Source: JADJGC01 sp964576925 (GTDB taxonomy: Bacteria > Zixibacteria > MSB-5A5 > CAIYYT01). From it: 64,000 nucleotides of DNA. Under the pieces are notes generated by a model. That model was not told the DNA's origin and did no database searches. It saw only the letters and a program-made list of their open reading frames with translations. The position numbers and the translations under genes were made by a program. The stretch covers positions 310,001 through 374,000 of the forward strand of contig CAZNWJ010000002.1 of the NCBI GenBank assembly GCA_964576925.1, in the 5' to 3' direction. Shown one piece after another: positions 52,458 through 60,849 of the stretch (within the stretch, counting starts at the first letter, position 1; every line of letters begins with the position of its first letter).

Positions 52458-53639
52458 TCAGAACGCTGTAATAAACCCGAGACTTACCTTTGTCTCCTCC
52501 TGCGTCAAATCCTGGCGAATTTCGGCAATCAGCCTGAAGTTGGTTCGCAGAAGATAGCCGGCATGTCCCGCCAGTGTTTGGTAGTTGACTCCCGGGTCAT
52601 CGGAATCGACCCAATTGTAAAGCGCGGTCAAATACCAGCGGCTGCGATCCCCCTCGGGCCAATAAACTGCCTCGGCAAATGCCCCGCGCGTATCGAGCGT
52701 CGGTTCTCCCATCGTTCCCTTGATCTCGTCTCGACGCTCAACATACTGCAGGTTCAATGTGAGTTGATCGGTGGCTAAAGTCAGATCCGGTCCGAACATC
52801 GTCACGGTATTCGTCCCTGAAAATCCTTGCGCCTCCTTGCCGTAGTAGCCAAACCCGCCGACCCGAATCAGGCGCGGCAGTTCCTGAGAGATTCGGCCCA
52901 TGACGGCTTTGTACTTGTCGTTATCGTAGAGCCGATCGCTGTTGGCGCCGCCTATGCCGTTGCCATTGACTACCTCGAAGATGACGTCCGTGCCCGTCTC
53001 AAAACCGTAGGAGGCCATGATTCCCCGGTCGTAGGTCAGATTCATTTCGGAAGGGGATGGTTTGACGCGATATATCTGGTAATCTTCCAGGGTAAGTCGC
53101 AATTCCCTCTTGAACAGCGGGTCTGACACCTGGAACTGGCCGACAACCACATCCAGCTCGCTTCCCCCGAGGTCATTGAACATTACGAAAGCGTCCTCAA
53201 GACCGGCAACCTCGCCGCGCTCGCTGAAGAAGAAATAGAAATAGTAAGCTACGTTCTTCGCCAGAGAGCCGCCCGAGAGCAGTTTAATCAGGTATGGCGA
53301 CGTAAAATCCGCTTGATGATCCACATCGCTGTCGCGAGTCAAGTACCCCTCCAGCCGCACCGCGAACGGCAAATCCCGTATTAGCGACAGGTTCTTGTCC
53401 CCGGTATCCACGAAGTAGCGCGGCGCATCGTTTTCTTTCAAGACAAAGCCATTGCCCGCAAACTCCTCGCCATATGCCTTCAGGACAGGAAACGGCTGGT
53501 GGCACGTCGTACAAGACATATTGTACTTACGCGCAAACGCCGGAATAGCGAAGAGGTCCTCACTCTGGGCCAGCGTGAATAGGGTAGCACCGAGAATGAG
53601 CGTCGATAACAGACCAATCGCAGTAATCGCTCGCTTCAT
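52458..53639 (-). CDS. Single-haem cytochrome c fused to an outer-membrane barrel
   Basis: ATG 53639 has AAGGAG eight bases upstream. The 393-residue protein has a signal peptide, one haem site CTTCH (C43-H47) in the context FARKYNMSCTTCHQPF, then from about residue 90 amphipathic strands ending QEETKVSLGFITAF. This plan is seen in barrel cytochromes of many anaerobes. It follows the five-haem cytochrome gene by 12 bases on the same strand, so the two likely form an electron conduit across the outer membrane (inference). Confidence 0.75.
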   Translation of the reverse strand: MKRAITAIGLLSTLILGATLFTLAQSEDLFAIPAFARKYNMSCTTCHQPFPVLKAYGEEFAGNGFVLKENDAPRYFVDTGDKNLSLIRDLPFAVRLEGYLTRDSDVDHQADFTSPYLIKLLSGGSLAKNVAYYFYFFFSERGEVAGLEDAFVMFNDLGGSELDVVVGQFQVSDPLFKRELRLTLEDYQIYRVKPSPSEMNLTYDRGIMASYGFETGTDVIFEVVNGNGIGGANSDRLYDNDKYKAVMGRISQELPRLIRVGGFGYYGKEAQGFSGTNTVTMFGPDLTLATDQLTLNLQYVERRDEIKGTMGEPTLDTRGAFAEAVYWPEGDRSRWYLTALYNWVDSDDPGVNYQTLAGHAGYLLRTNFRLIAEIRQDLTQEETKVSLGFITAF

Positions 53640-53651
53640 GAAGCACACTCC

Positions 53652-55049
53652 TTACGGCAAAACCTTTATCGTCGTCTTGTGATCGTTGACGACAAAAACC
53701 TGCGACTCCTCTGCAGGCACTTCCAGAAAATCGGCTACCGGTTTGACCAGCAACTGGTAGTTCAAAGCGGCCTTGACGACCATCTCTCCCGGCGCCACCT
53801 GGTCGGGAAGGTTAAACGTGAATGTCTCGAGCTTCGTTTCCCGCGGTCCGATTCGATAATCAGGCCCGAACGACTTGGTATTCCACTGCTGGATCGTCAT
53901 GCGCCCTTGCGGATCGAAATACGGCATACGGAAAATGCGATCGCCGACCGGTATTCCGTCGCGCTGAACACCCTTGAAGTCCGGATCCCCGAGGGCGATT
54001 CCCATATCCTGGTAAGCGAGCACGTCCGCTGCGATCGTGTACTCTTCCCCGTCAAATCCTTTCGGATCTACCTTCAGGTGATAGACCTTCCCCGCCGCAT
54101 CGGTCGCCTCAACGTGCAGCCAGACAATCCGATCCTCCACCGAACCCGTCGGAAACTTGTGCCCAGTTTTCTGATTGAACAGCGCCACCGTGAACTTGAC
54201 CGCTTCGCCGGGTTCAGCTTCCCTTACATCGGGCTGAATCCGCAGCTCGATCGTTCCACGAAGTTTCCCGGGATCATGTGCGCCATGGAAGAGATGCAGG
54301 CGCACATCAGGATACTCTGTCCCCATCTGCGCAATTACCCCCGGCGCCGAAGTCATGTGGCAGCGCTGGCAGGGAACGCCCTCCTTGGCGTAAGGTCCTT
54401 CTTTCCATTCCAGGTGGGTGGCCTTCACCCACGCCCCGTATGGCGACTTCTCATTGTGGCAAGTGCCGCAGAATTCTGCCGTTCCCAGAAAGTCGTTCTT
54501 AACCATTTTGTGCGCGGGAGATTCGCCGGTCGAGCGCGGACCTTGTTTGTTATCGCCCGGCTCACTGATCCAATTGAAATTGAACGGTGTATCCCCTTCA
54601 AAACCCGTGACCGTATGGCACACTTCACAGGAGACTCCTTCGTTCGCGCGGGTTCCCGCCTCCGGACGCGCCGGCGGCACATCACCCGCGAGGAATGACA
54701 ACGGCGCGTGACAACCGTTGCAGCCTGCCTTGACGCCCGCAACCATCTCGTCCTTCTCCGCATGCGGTACGGCCAGCTTGAAGTACTCGATCTCGTCCCA
54801 GTGGTGAGTGTACGACTGCGACATCATTGATTGTCGCCACTGCTGATAGAAATCGGTATGGCACGACGACCCGCAGAAATCCGGCGTCTCGTAGCTTTCG
54901 TACTTCTGAGTGCCCAGGGCGTGATCACCTGCTTTGGGTTGGGCGAGCAGAGGCGATATCACCAGCATCACGGCCACAAGGCTGAATCCCCAGGCTCTGA
55001 TTCTCCAATCGATCCCCGCCTGATCCCTGGCGTCTCTCTGTAATCTCAT
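53652..55049 (-). CDS. Five-haem cytochrome c
   Basis: This 465-residue protein has a signal peptide ending near residue 37 and five haem motifs in the first half: CGSSCH (59-64, an unusual CX3CH), CNGCH (110), CEVCH (141), CGTCH (194) and CQRCH (227). The second half (about 260-465) is beta-rich, with a NQKTGHKFPTG segment. The pattern is like the multihaem cytochromes of the c554/NrfA-related group. ATG 55049 follows AAGGAGA. A CRP-type palindrome lies 20 bases upstream. Confidence 0.85.
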   Translation of the reverse strand: MRLQRDARDQAGIDWRIRAWGFSLVAVMLVISPLLAQPKAGDHALGTQKYESYETPDFCGSSCHTDFYQQWRQSMMSQSYTHHWDEIEYFKLAVPHAEKDEMVAGVKAGCNGCHAPLSFLAGDVPPARPEAGTRANEGVSCEVCHTVTGFEGDTPFNFNWISEPGDNKQGPRSTGESPAHKMVKNDFLGTAEFCGTCHNEKSPYGAWVKATHLEWKEGPYAKEGVPCQRCHMTSAPGVIAQMGTEYPDVRLHLFHGAHDPGKLRGTIELRIQPDVREAEPGEAVKFTVALFNQKTGHKFPTGSVEDRIVWLHVEATDAAGKVYHLKVDPKGFDGEEYTIAADVLAYQDMGIALGDPDFKGVQRDGIPVGDRIFRMPYFDPQGRMTIQQWNTKSFGPDYRIGPRETKLETFTFNLPDQVAPGEMVVKAALNYQLLVKPVADFLEVPAEESQVFVVNDHKTTIKVLP

Positions 55050-55068
55050 GACTCTTCTCCTTCTATTT

Positions 55069-55084
55069 TGTGAAATAATTCACA
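55069..55084. promoter_or_regulatory. Perfect CRP/FNR-family palindrome upstream of the multihaem cytochrome gene
   Basis: TGTGAAATAATTCACA is a perfect 16-base palindrome of the form TGTGA-N6-TCACA, the E. coli CRP consensus. It is 20-35 bases before the ATG at 55049, close to the ribosome site, so repression or a start-site-proximal action is more likely than classic activation. Confidence 0.65.
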
Positions 55085-55176
55085 TAGCAACTGAACGCGA
55101 TCTATAAAAATAGAGCAAATTTACCTCATTGACCGTACACTAACTACGAATCAACTGATTAGCAGTCAAGACAAAT

Positions 55177-56067
55177 CTACTCTTGTTCACGAAGTGAATT
55201 GCGTTCACTGGCGCGCGGCTGCAAGATCGCAAGAAGTACGCCGCTGAGGATGAGTATACCGCCGGCCAGGAAACGAAGGGATAGCGCCTCGTCGAGAATC
55301 AGATATCCCAGGGTGATTGCCACCAGCGGCTCAAGGAATGTCATCAATGAAAGTGCCACCGCTGAAATCCTTTTCAGCAAATAGTACCAGAGGATGAAAG
55401 CCAATCCTGTTCCCAGCAGAGCCAGATAGAGCAACGCGAAGATCCCCGATCCCGTGAGGGTAAACCTGATCGGAAGCTCAAGCGCCAGCATTGCCGGCAG
55501 AAGGACAATGAGACCGGGAGGAATCATGAGGATCGACAATTGCACGGCATCGACCTCGTCGAGATCGCGCTTCACCAAAACCGTCGCCCAGGAACAGAAG
55601 AAGGATGCCAGCAGCAGAGAGATCATCCCGTAAACCGGACCGCCCAGCGAAAGGTCTTCCGAAAAAAGCACCGCCGTTCCGATGAATCCTGCCACCATTC
55701 CTGTCAGGATACGCCAATTCAATTTCTCATCGGGCAGGAGATAATGCGCGAACAACGCGGTGAAGAAGGGCATGGTCGCGAATAGCACTGCTGCCAGGGA
55801 CGCCGTAATCCACTGCTGCCCCAGATAGATGAAGAAGAAATTCAAGCCGTACATGAGCAGTCCGGCCCAGAATACGCTACCGCGAATCCCTCGGCGGGAC
55901 GGCAGTCGATACCGCCAGGTGCGGAAAATCAAGGCGAGCACAATCAACGCAATGCTGAAGCGAATGACACCGAATGTAAACGGCGGCAGCGACTCCAGGC
56001 CGATCTTAACGACCACCCACGTCGAGCCAAAGAGCAGAAGGGCAATGATGTAGGACGCAATGATCAC
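55177..56067 (-). CDS. EamA/DMT-family permease
   Basis: This 296-residue inner-membrane protein has ten hydrophobic helices in two EamA halves, starting at GTG 56067 (MIIASYIIALLLFGSTWVVVK). Typical features are the helix-loop at FTFGVIRFSIALIVLAL and the second-half SLMTFLEPLVAITLGYLILDE. It exports an unknown small molecule. It is distinct from the first exporter at 162-1037 and follows the DUF2723 gene on the same strand by 39 bases. Confidence 0.87.
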   Translation of the reverse strand: MIIASYIIALLLFGSTWVVVKIGLESLPPFTFGVIRFSIALIVLALIFRTWRYRLPSRRGIRGSVFWAGLLMYGLNFFFIYLGQQWITASLAAVLFATMPFFTALFAHYLLPDEKLNWRILTGMVAGFIGTAVLFSEDLSLGGPVYGMISLLLASFFCSWATVLVKRDLDEVDAVQLSILMIPPGLIVLLPAMLALELPIRFTLTGSGIFALLYLALLGTGLAFILWYYLLKRISAVALSLMTFLEPLVAITLGYLILDEALSLRFLAGGILILSGVLLAILQPRASERNSLREQE

Positions 56068-56106
56068 GAATCCGTCCGCTACACCATCTTACCCGTGGTC
56101 TCAGGA

Positions 56107-58614
56107 TCAGAACTGGCCGGCAGCCACGGCTCTGGCGGTCTGATCATTGGGATTGGAAACGAGGAATTCGCGCGATATCCTCATCGCGTCTTCCCGCTGC
56201 CCGTTCTGTGCATACAGCGAAAGCAGCGATCGATAGGTGATTGCCGATGCCGGATGGATTCGATAGGCCTGCTCGCTGGCGGCAATCGCCTCGGCGGGTC
56301 GGCCCAGCGTATTCAGCGCCAACGCCTTGTATTGGTAGTAAAAGATGTTCTCGGGATTGGATTGAATCAGCTTCTCGCAGTAAGGCAGATACGCGTTCAA
56401 AGTGGAATCAATCTGTTCCTTGCTGTAATTCCTTAGGTCTCCAAGCACGGCGTAGAATTGCCAGAATTCCGGGTACTGCCTGATGAATAATTCCGCCAGC
56501 TCCAGCGCCTTCTCGGGCTGCTGATTGCGTTTCAGGTAATCGATAAACTCGATTCCCATCTGCATAGAGCCGATCGCCAAAGTCGTGGCCACCTCGTCGC
56601 GGTACACATTGAGGTCATCCAGCCCGCGCGCGCGATAGTTGCGGAACAACTCCATCGAGCCTTCGACCTCCCAGACCCCCCGCATCGGTTCCTTGTTGAT
56701 CGGGATGAGATAGCCGAGCCGCGAACTGTGCTCGCTGATCGGGTACCGTACCTGCCTCGGCAATTCTCCGGAAAACACGATGGGGTATTTCCACTGGTTG
56801 GCGCCAATGATGTTTTCCACCATCTGGTCGGCGACCGTCACCAGCTGTTTGGTTTCCGGGTCCTTGAACGCCATCAGAAGATGTTCCCAACCTCCCCGGA
56901 GATGGTCAACGTAGGGACGCAGCGGTCGCGTCGTCGCGATACTCTCCCAGATCATCTGCTCATCGGTAAACGAAATCGGCACGCCCATCTGGTGCTTCAA
57001 CTGAAGTTGATACCAGTCGGTTTGAATCAGGGACAAATTCGCTATCTTCACATCGCGCCGAAAACCGTAAACCTCTTGCAGGCACCAGAGCGGAAACGTG
57101 TCGTTGTCGCCGCTGGTGAAAAGAATCGCGTCCGGCGGGCATGACCCGAGATAGTTGTAAGCGTAGTCGTAAGGCATGAAGTTGTCAGAGCGGTCGTTGA
57201 GATGATAATTTGCCGAAAGTGCGACGAATGGAAATACGAGACTGAGTAGTCCCGCAGCCGCGGCAACAGGGAGACTCCGGCCCAGGCGCAGCTTGTCAAT
57301 TAGCCAGCCCAGTGCGACAAACAACCCGATGCCGATGCAGAGGCCAAACGTGATAAAGCCCGGCGTAAAGAAGTAATCGCGATCGCGCACCTCCAGCCGG
57401 TCCATTCCTGTCAACGGGTCCATCTGCGATCCGTCGGAAAAATTCATGTACAGGACCAATCCGATCGTGCCGGCAAGCAAGATCAGCAGAAAGAACAACC
57501 CCGGTCGCCATTTCCACTTGACCAGCGCGACAATCCCGATAATTGCCAGTATAAACGGAACCACAAACAGGATCCCGCCAAAACCGAACTGATCCATCAG
57601 GAACCCGCCAAACCCGATCCTCGGGTAGTCGCCGAACTGATGTGACCACGACGCCCGGCGATGAAACATCTTCTCGAACATCGATTCCTGGCCGTACTGC
57701 TTGCGCTGCAGATAACCATAGAAGCGCTCCCAGTCGGCCGGGTTGTTCTGGTTGATCCGCGGCTCCTGCGCGGCCCGAATCGGGATATACCCGTGTGCTG
57801 AGAAGCCAATCATCGCCGCTACCGTCAGGCCCAGGCTCAGGCCCCAGCCGGCGCTGCGCTCCTTGAAGAAATATACTAATGAAATCAACGCCCACAGCGG
57901 TACCGCTATGAGAAACCAGCTGACATTAACCGCGACCAGGAAGAGCACGATTCCGCTTACCCAGAACCGCCAATCGCGGCGAAGCCTCTCATCGACGAGG
58001 ATCACGAACAGGAAAATGGCCGGCATCGACAGAAAAGTCGTCATGTGTACGGCAACTGACAGCACACTCAGGTAGGCAATAGCAATTAGATAGCGCCAGC
58101 CCGCGCCACTCTCACGATTGTCATACCACTTCAGGGTCAGATAGATCAGCGCGAAGTAAATCAGCATCGCAATAGAGTAGACTTCCGCTTCCACGGAATT
58201 CGACCAGTTCGTGCGCGAAAAAGCGAACAGCAGCGCACCCGCCATCGAGCAGAGATACGCAAGCACCAGCTTTGGACGGCTCTCATCGATGCCGGGCAAA
58301 AATCGCAAGAGACGAACCGATACGGCGTATCCAAACGTCGCCGCTACCGCGCCGCTAAACACCGAGACCAGATTCACGCGATGCGCGATATCTCCGGCGA
58401 TCGGCAGCAACGAGAAGACTCGGCCGATCAGCAGGAACAGCGGATTCCCCGGCGGATGCGCAATGCCAAGGATATATGAGCAGGCTATGTATTCGCCGCA
58501 ATCCCAGAACGACAACGTGCGTTGTACGGTCAGCAGATAGACAACCAGCGCCGCCGCAAAGACGAAAGCGCCGGAAATCCAGTAGAACCAGTCGCGTGGT
58601 TTATTTTGAAACAG
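56107..58614 (-). CDS. DUF2723-family membrane glycosyltransferase-like protein with TPR tail; probable CTG start
   Basis: The family signature VSFWDCGE(F/Y)IA appears here as LSFWDCGEYIACSYILGIAHPPGNP. The frame stays open upstream of the first TTG (58515) and codes a membrane helix (DWFYWISGAFVFAAALVVYL) that the family needs. In that stretch there is no ATG, GTG or TTG; a CTG at 58614-58612 has AAGGAG seven bases upstream and is the likely start, giving 835 residues. About 12 helices (1-470) are followed by a soluble part ending in TPR repeats (about 680-835). DUF2723 proteins are thought to glycosylate exported proteins. Confidence 0.82.
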   Translation of the reverse strand: MFQNKPRDWFYWISGAFVFAAALVVYLLTVQRTLSFWDCGEYIACSYILGIAHPPGNPLFLLIGRVFSLLPIAGDIAHRVNLVSVFSGAVAATFGYAVSVRLLRFLPGIDESRPKLVLAYLCSMAGALLFAFSRTNWSNSVEAEVYSIAMLIYFALIYLTLKWYDNRESGAGWRYLIAIAYLSVLSVAVHMTTFLSMPAIFLFVILVDERLRRDWRFWVSGIVLFLVAVNVSWFLIAVPLWALISLVYFFKERSAGWGLSLGLTVAAMIGFSAHGYIPIRAAQEPRINQNNPADWERFYGYLQRKQYGQESMFEKMFHRRASWSHQFGDYPRIGFGGFLMDQFGFGGILFVVPFILAIIGIVALVKWKWRPGLFFLLILLAGTIGLVLYMNFSDGSQMDPLTGMDRLEVRDRDYFFTPGFITFGLCIGIGLFVALGWLIDKLRLGRSLPVAAAAGLLSLVFPFVALSANYHLNDRSDNFMPYDYAYNYLGSCPPDAILFTSGDNDTFPLWCLQEVYGFRRDVKIANLSLIQTDWYQLQLKHQMGVPISFTDEQMIWESIATTRPLRPYVDHLRGGWEHLLMAFKDPETKQLVTVADQMVENIIGANQWKYPIVFSGELPRQVRYPISEHSSRLGYLIPINKEPMRGVWEVEGSMELFRNYRARGLDDLNVYRDEVATTLAIGSMQMGIEFIDYLKRNQQPEKALELAELFIRQYPEFWQFYAVLGDLRNYSKEQIDSTLNAYLPYCEKLIQSNPENIFYYQYKALALNTLGRPAEAIAASEQAYRIHPASAITYRSLLSLYAQNGQREDAMRISREFLVSNPNDQTARAVAAGQF

Positions 58615-58704
58615 GAAGCGGCTCCTTCTTTCAGTCCCTACTCAGTTCAGCCGATGAATATAAGGCAAAGAATTCTCGGATCAAACTCTTTCCGGAGGTC
58701 CCCG

Positions 58705-58947
58705 ATGTTAACTTGGTGTGCCCTTTTGTTCGTCCTCGGCATTGCCGCGTTTATGGACTCAATCTACAATTACGGAAACATCTTCCGTCAGATCAATTCC
58801 GTGCTCTTCATGCTCACTTCGCTCGGGTTGTTGGTTCGCACCACGACCAAGATGAAGCTGCGCACGATTGAAAATCAGATCAAGCGCATCGAGCAATTGG
58901 AGATGGAACTGAAAGAAGTTAAACAGCAGACCCGAGTTCCGGCGTAA
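58705..58947 (+). CDS. Small membrane protein with C-terminal coiled coil
   Basis: ATG 58705 has GGAGG six bases upstream. The 80-residue product has two hydrophobic helices (about 2-20 and 28-46) and a charged heptad-like helix to the end (IKRIEQLEMELKEVKQQ). I do not recognise the family. It diverges from the DUF2723 gene with a 90-base gap and is convergent with the TPR gene. Confidence 0.65.
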   Translation: MLTWCALLFVLGIAAFMDSIYNYGNIFRQINSVLFMLTSLGLLVRTTTKMKLRTIENQIKRIEQLEMELKEVKQQTRVPA

Positions 58948-58959
58948 CCACGCGGGCGT

Positions 58960-60846
58960 TTAGGATTTCGGCTTCTCCGTCCGCGTACACAGGAACTTCT
59001 CCGTATGCTGCAGCTTCTTGCGGACTTCTTCTAAGTTGAGGCTCCCCGGGTAATTAAGTACGACCTGGCGGTAGCTCGTGCGTGCCTGCTCGCAGTCGTT
59101 GAGCACACCGCTGTAGATATCCCCCTTGCGCTCGATGGCCAATGGAGTGTAGAAACTCTCCGGGTGCAACTGCACCAGCGAATCGTAGGCAGCCAGGGCA
59201 GCCTGTGTCTGGCCGAGCGACTGCAGGATCGCCGCCGAATTCATCCACGCCAGCTCCGGCAGGATCTTCGACTCCCGGTAGCGCAACTTCGCCAGCGAGG
59301 CCAGCGCCGCGTCATACTCAAAGCGAAATTCCTCGAAAAGGGCCGTGGCAAAGATCTGCAGCGTCGCTTCGTCCATCCCCGCGTACTCGGTGATCAGCAG
59401 AATCCTGCGCAAACAGTCGTTGACGAAGACACTCTTGGGATGCGCATTCATCATTTTCGAATAGGCTTCTCGCGCCGCTTCAAAATTCCCGGTGTAGAAC
59501 TGCAGTTCCGCGCGTTTGAAGAGCAACTCCTCCTGGTGCCGCTGTGGCAGCGTATTGATCTCGATCTGGGCGTACAGCGAATCTGCGACCAGCGCCTGCC
59601 CCAATGCCAGGTAACTGTCGGCGATCAGAACGCGTCCGGCCGCCGCCAGCGGTGAACGCGGATAGCGCTCGTTGAGACGCTCCAGCGTCGCAATAGCTGT
59701 CCGCGGATCGTGAATCCCGTTGAGCTGCACGGCGCCCAGCGAGTAAAGCGCGTCCGAGCGATCGCGCTCATTGGGCGTGGACGCAATGATCGTATCGTAG
59801 ATCGCGGCGGCGTCCTGATATTGCCCCTCGTCAATATGCGACTCCGCCAGCAGGAACTGCGATTGGACCAAATACGGCGAATCGCTGATCGCCTGAATGC
59901 CGGCACAGGCCTCTCGGACCATGTCCCGGACGCCGTGCTCGCGGGCGGCACGGGCAAAATAAAGCAGGAACCGCCCCTTGCCGGCAGCCAGCGAGTCCAC
60001 CATCCGAAACCGCTCGAAGGCTCCGGTCATATCGCCTTGCGCAACCAGGTAGTCACCGTAGAATCGCTGCGCTTCCTTGCTGCGCGGGTTGGCTGCCACG
60101 ATTTCTCCCAGCGCCTTTCCCAAACCGGTGTCGAACTCCTCCTGGGCGTCCAGCTTGATTAATGATGAAATCTTGCCGGCGATCGCGATCTCCTGCGCCG
60201 TATCGCGCTGCACGACCGCAAAGTACTCGCGTGCCGCGTCGCCGTAGTTGCGGAGAATCTCGTACACCTGTGCCAGCTTGCGCGCAAATGCGCCCGGCGC
60301 ACCGATCTGCAGGCGCTGCTCCTGCAAAAACTTGACCGCATCGGAATAATAACCATGCATCAGGAACACGTCCGCCGCTTGCTCGCCGAACTGCAGGTTG
60401 AACGGTTCCAGGGCGGCCGTCTCCCGGATCAACTTCTCGCCGCGCTCTTTCTCCCCCATCCGGAAGAGCAACCCTGCCATCTCCAGTTGATAGTTCATTT
60501 GCTGGCTGGGGTCGCCCGTCCGTGCGATCAATCGCTCTAGAACCACGCGCGCCGAATCGTAGTCCTTCAGGCAGACATAGGCGTTCTTCAGGCTGAGCGC
60601 AATCTTGTCATTGATCGGCGATGCGTCGTAGAGCGGTCTCAATTGCGCCAAAGCATCGGCACAACGACCGGAGTAGATCAGAATGTCGGCGTTCTTGAGC
60701 CGCTGGCTTTCCATGCCGCTCTGCGCGAGAGCGGGTGCGGCCAGCAGTAACACGGCGGCAACGACGGCCCGAAGCCCCGAAAAGCCGGCCCCGGGCAGTC
60801 GTTTGAATCTAATCGAGTAACTGGTGTGCTTCTTCAGATCATCCAC
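58960..60846 (-). CDS. TPR-repeat protein, probably exported
   Basis: This 628-residue protein has an N-terminal hydrophobic stretch (GLRAVVAAVLLLAAPALAQ) after a basic start, as in a signal peptide with a long n-region. The rest is TPR-like helix pairs (AYVCLKDYDSARVVLERLI, AQVYEILRNYGDAAREYFAV, LYSLGAVQLNGIHDPRTAI, ALAAYDSLVQLHPESF). It starts at GTG 60846, three bases after the stop of the DUF4175 gene, so it is in the same operon and may act with it at the envelope. Confidence 0.78.
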   Translation of the reverse strand: MDDLKKHTSYSIRFKRLPGAGFSGLRAVVAAVLLLAAPALAQSGMESQRLKNADILIYSGRCADALAQLRPLYDASPINDKIALSLKNAYVCLKDYDSARVVLERLIARTGDPSQQMNYQLEMAGLLFRMGEKERGEKLIRETAALEPFNLQFGEQAADVFLMHGYYSDAVKFLQEQRLQIGAPGAFARKLAQVYEILRNYGDAAREYFAVVQRDTAQEIAIAGKISSLIKLDAQEEFDTGLGKALGEIVAANPRSKEAQRFYGDYLVAQGDMTGAFERFRMVDSLAAGKGRFLLYFARAAREHGVRDMVREACAGIQAISDSPYLVQSQFLLAESHIDEGQYQDAAAIYDTIIASTPNERDRSDALYSLGAVQLNGIHDPRTAIATLERLNERYPRSPLAAAGRVLIADSYLALGQALVADSLYAQIEINTLPQRHQEELLFKRAELQFYTGNFEAAREAYSKMMNAHPKSVFVNDCLRRILLITEYAGMDEATLQIFATALFEEFRFEYDAALASLAKLRYRESKILPELAWMNSAAILQSLGQTQAALAAYDSLVQLHPESFYTPLAIERKGDIYSGVLNDCEQARTSYRQVVLNYPGSLNLEEVRKKLQHTEKFLCTRTEKPKS

Positions 60847-60849
60847 CGG

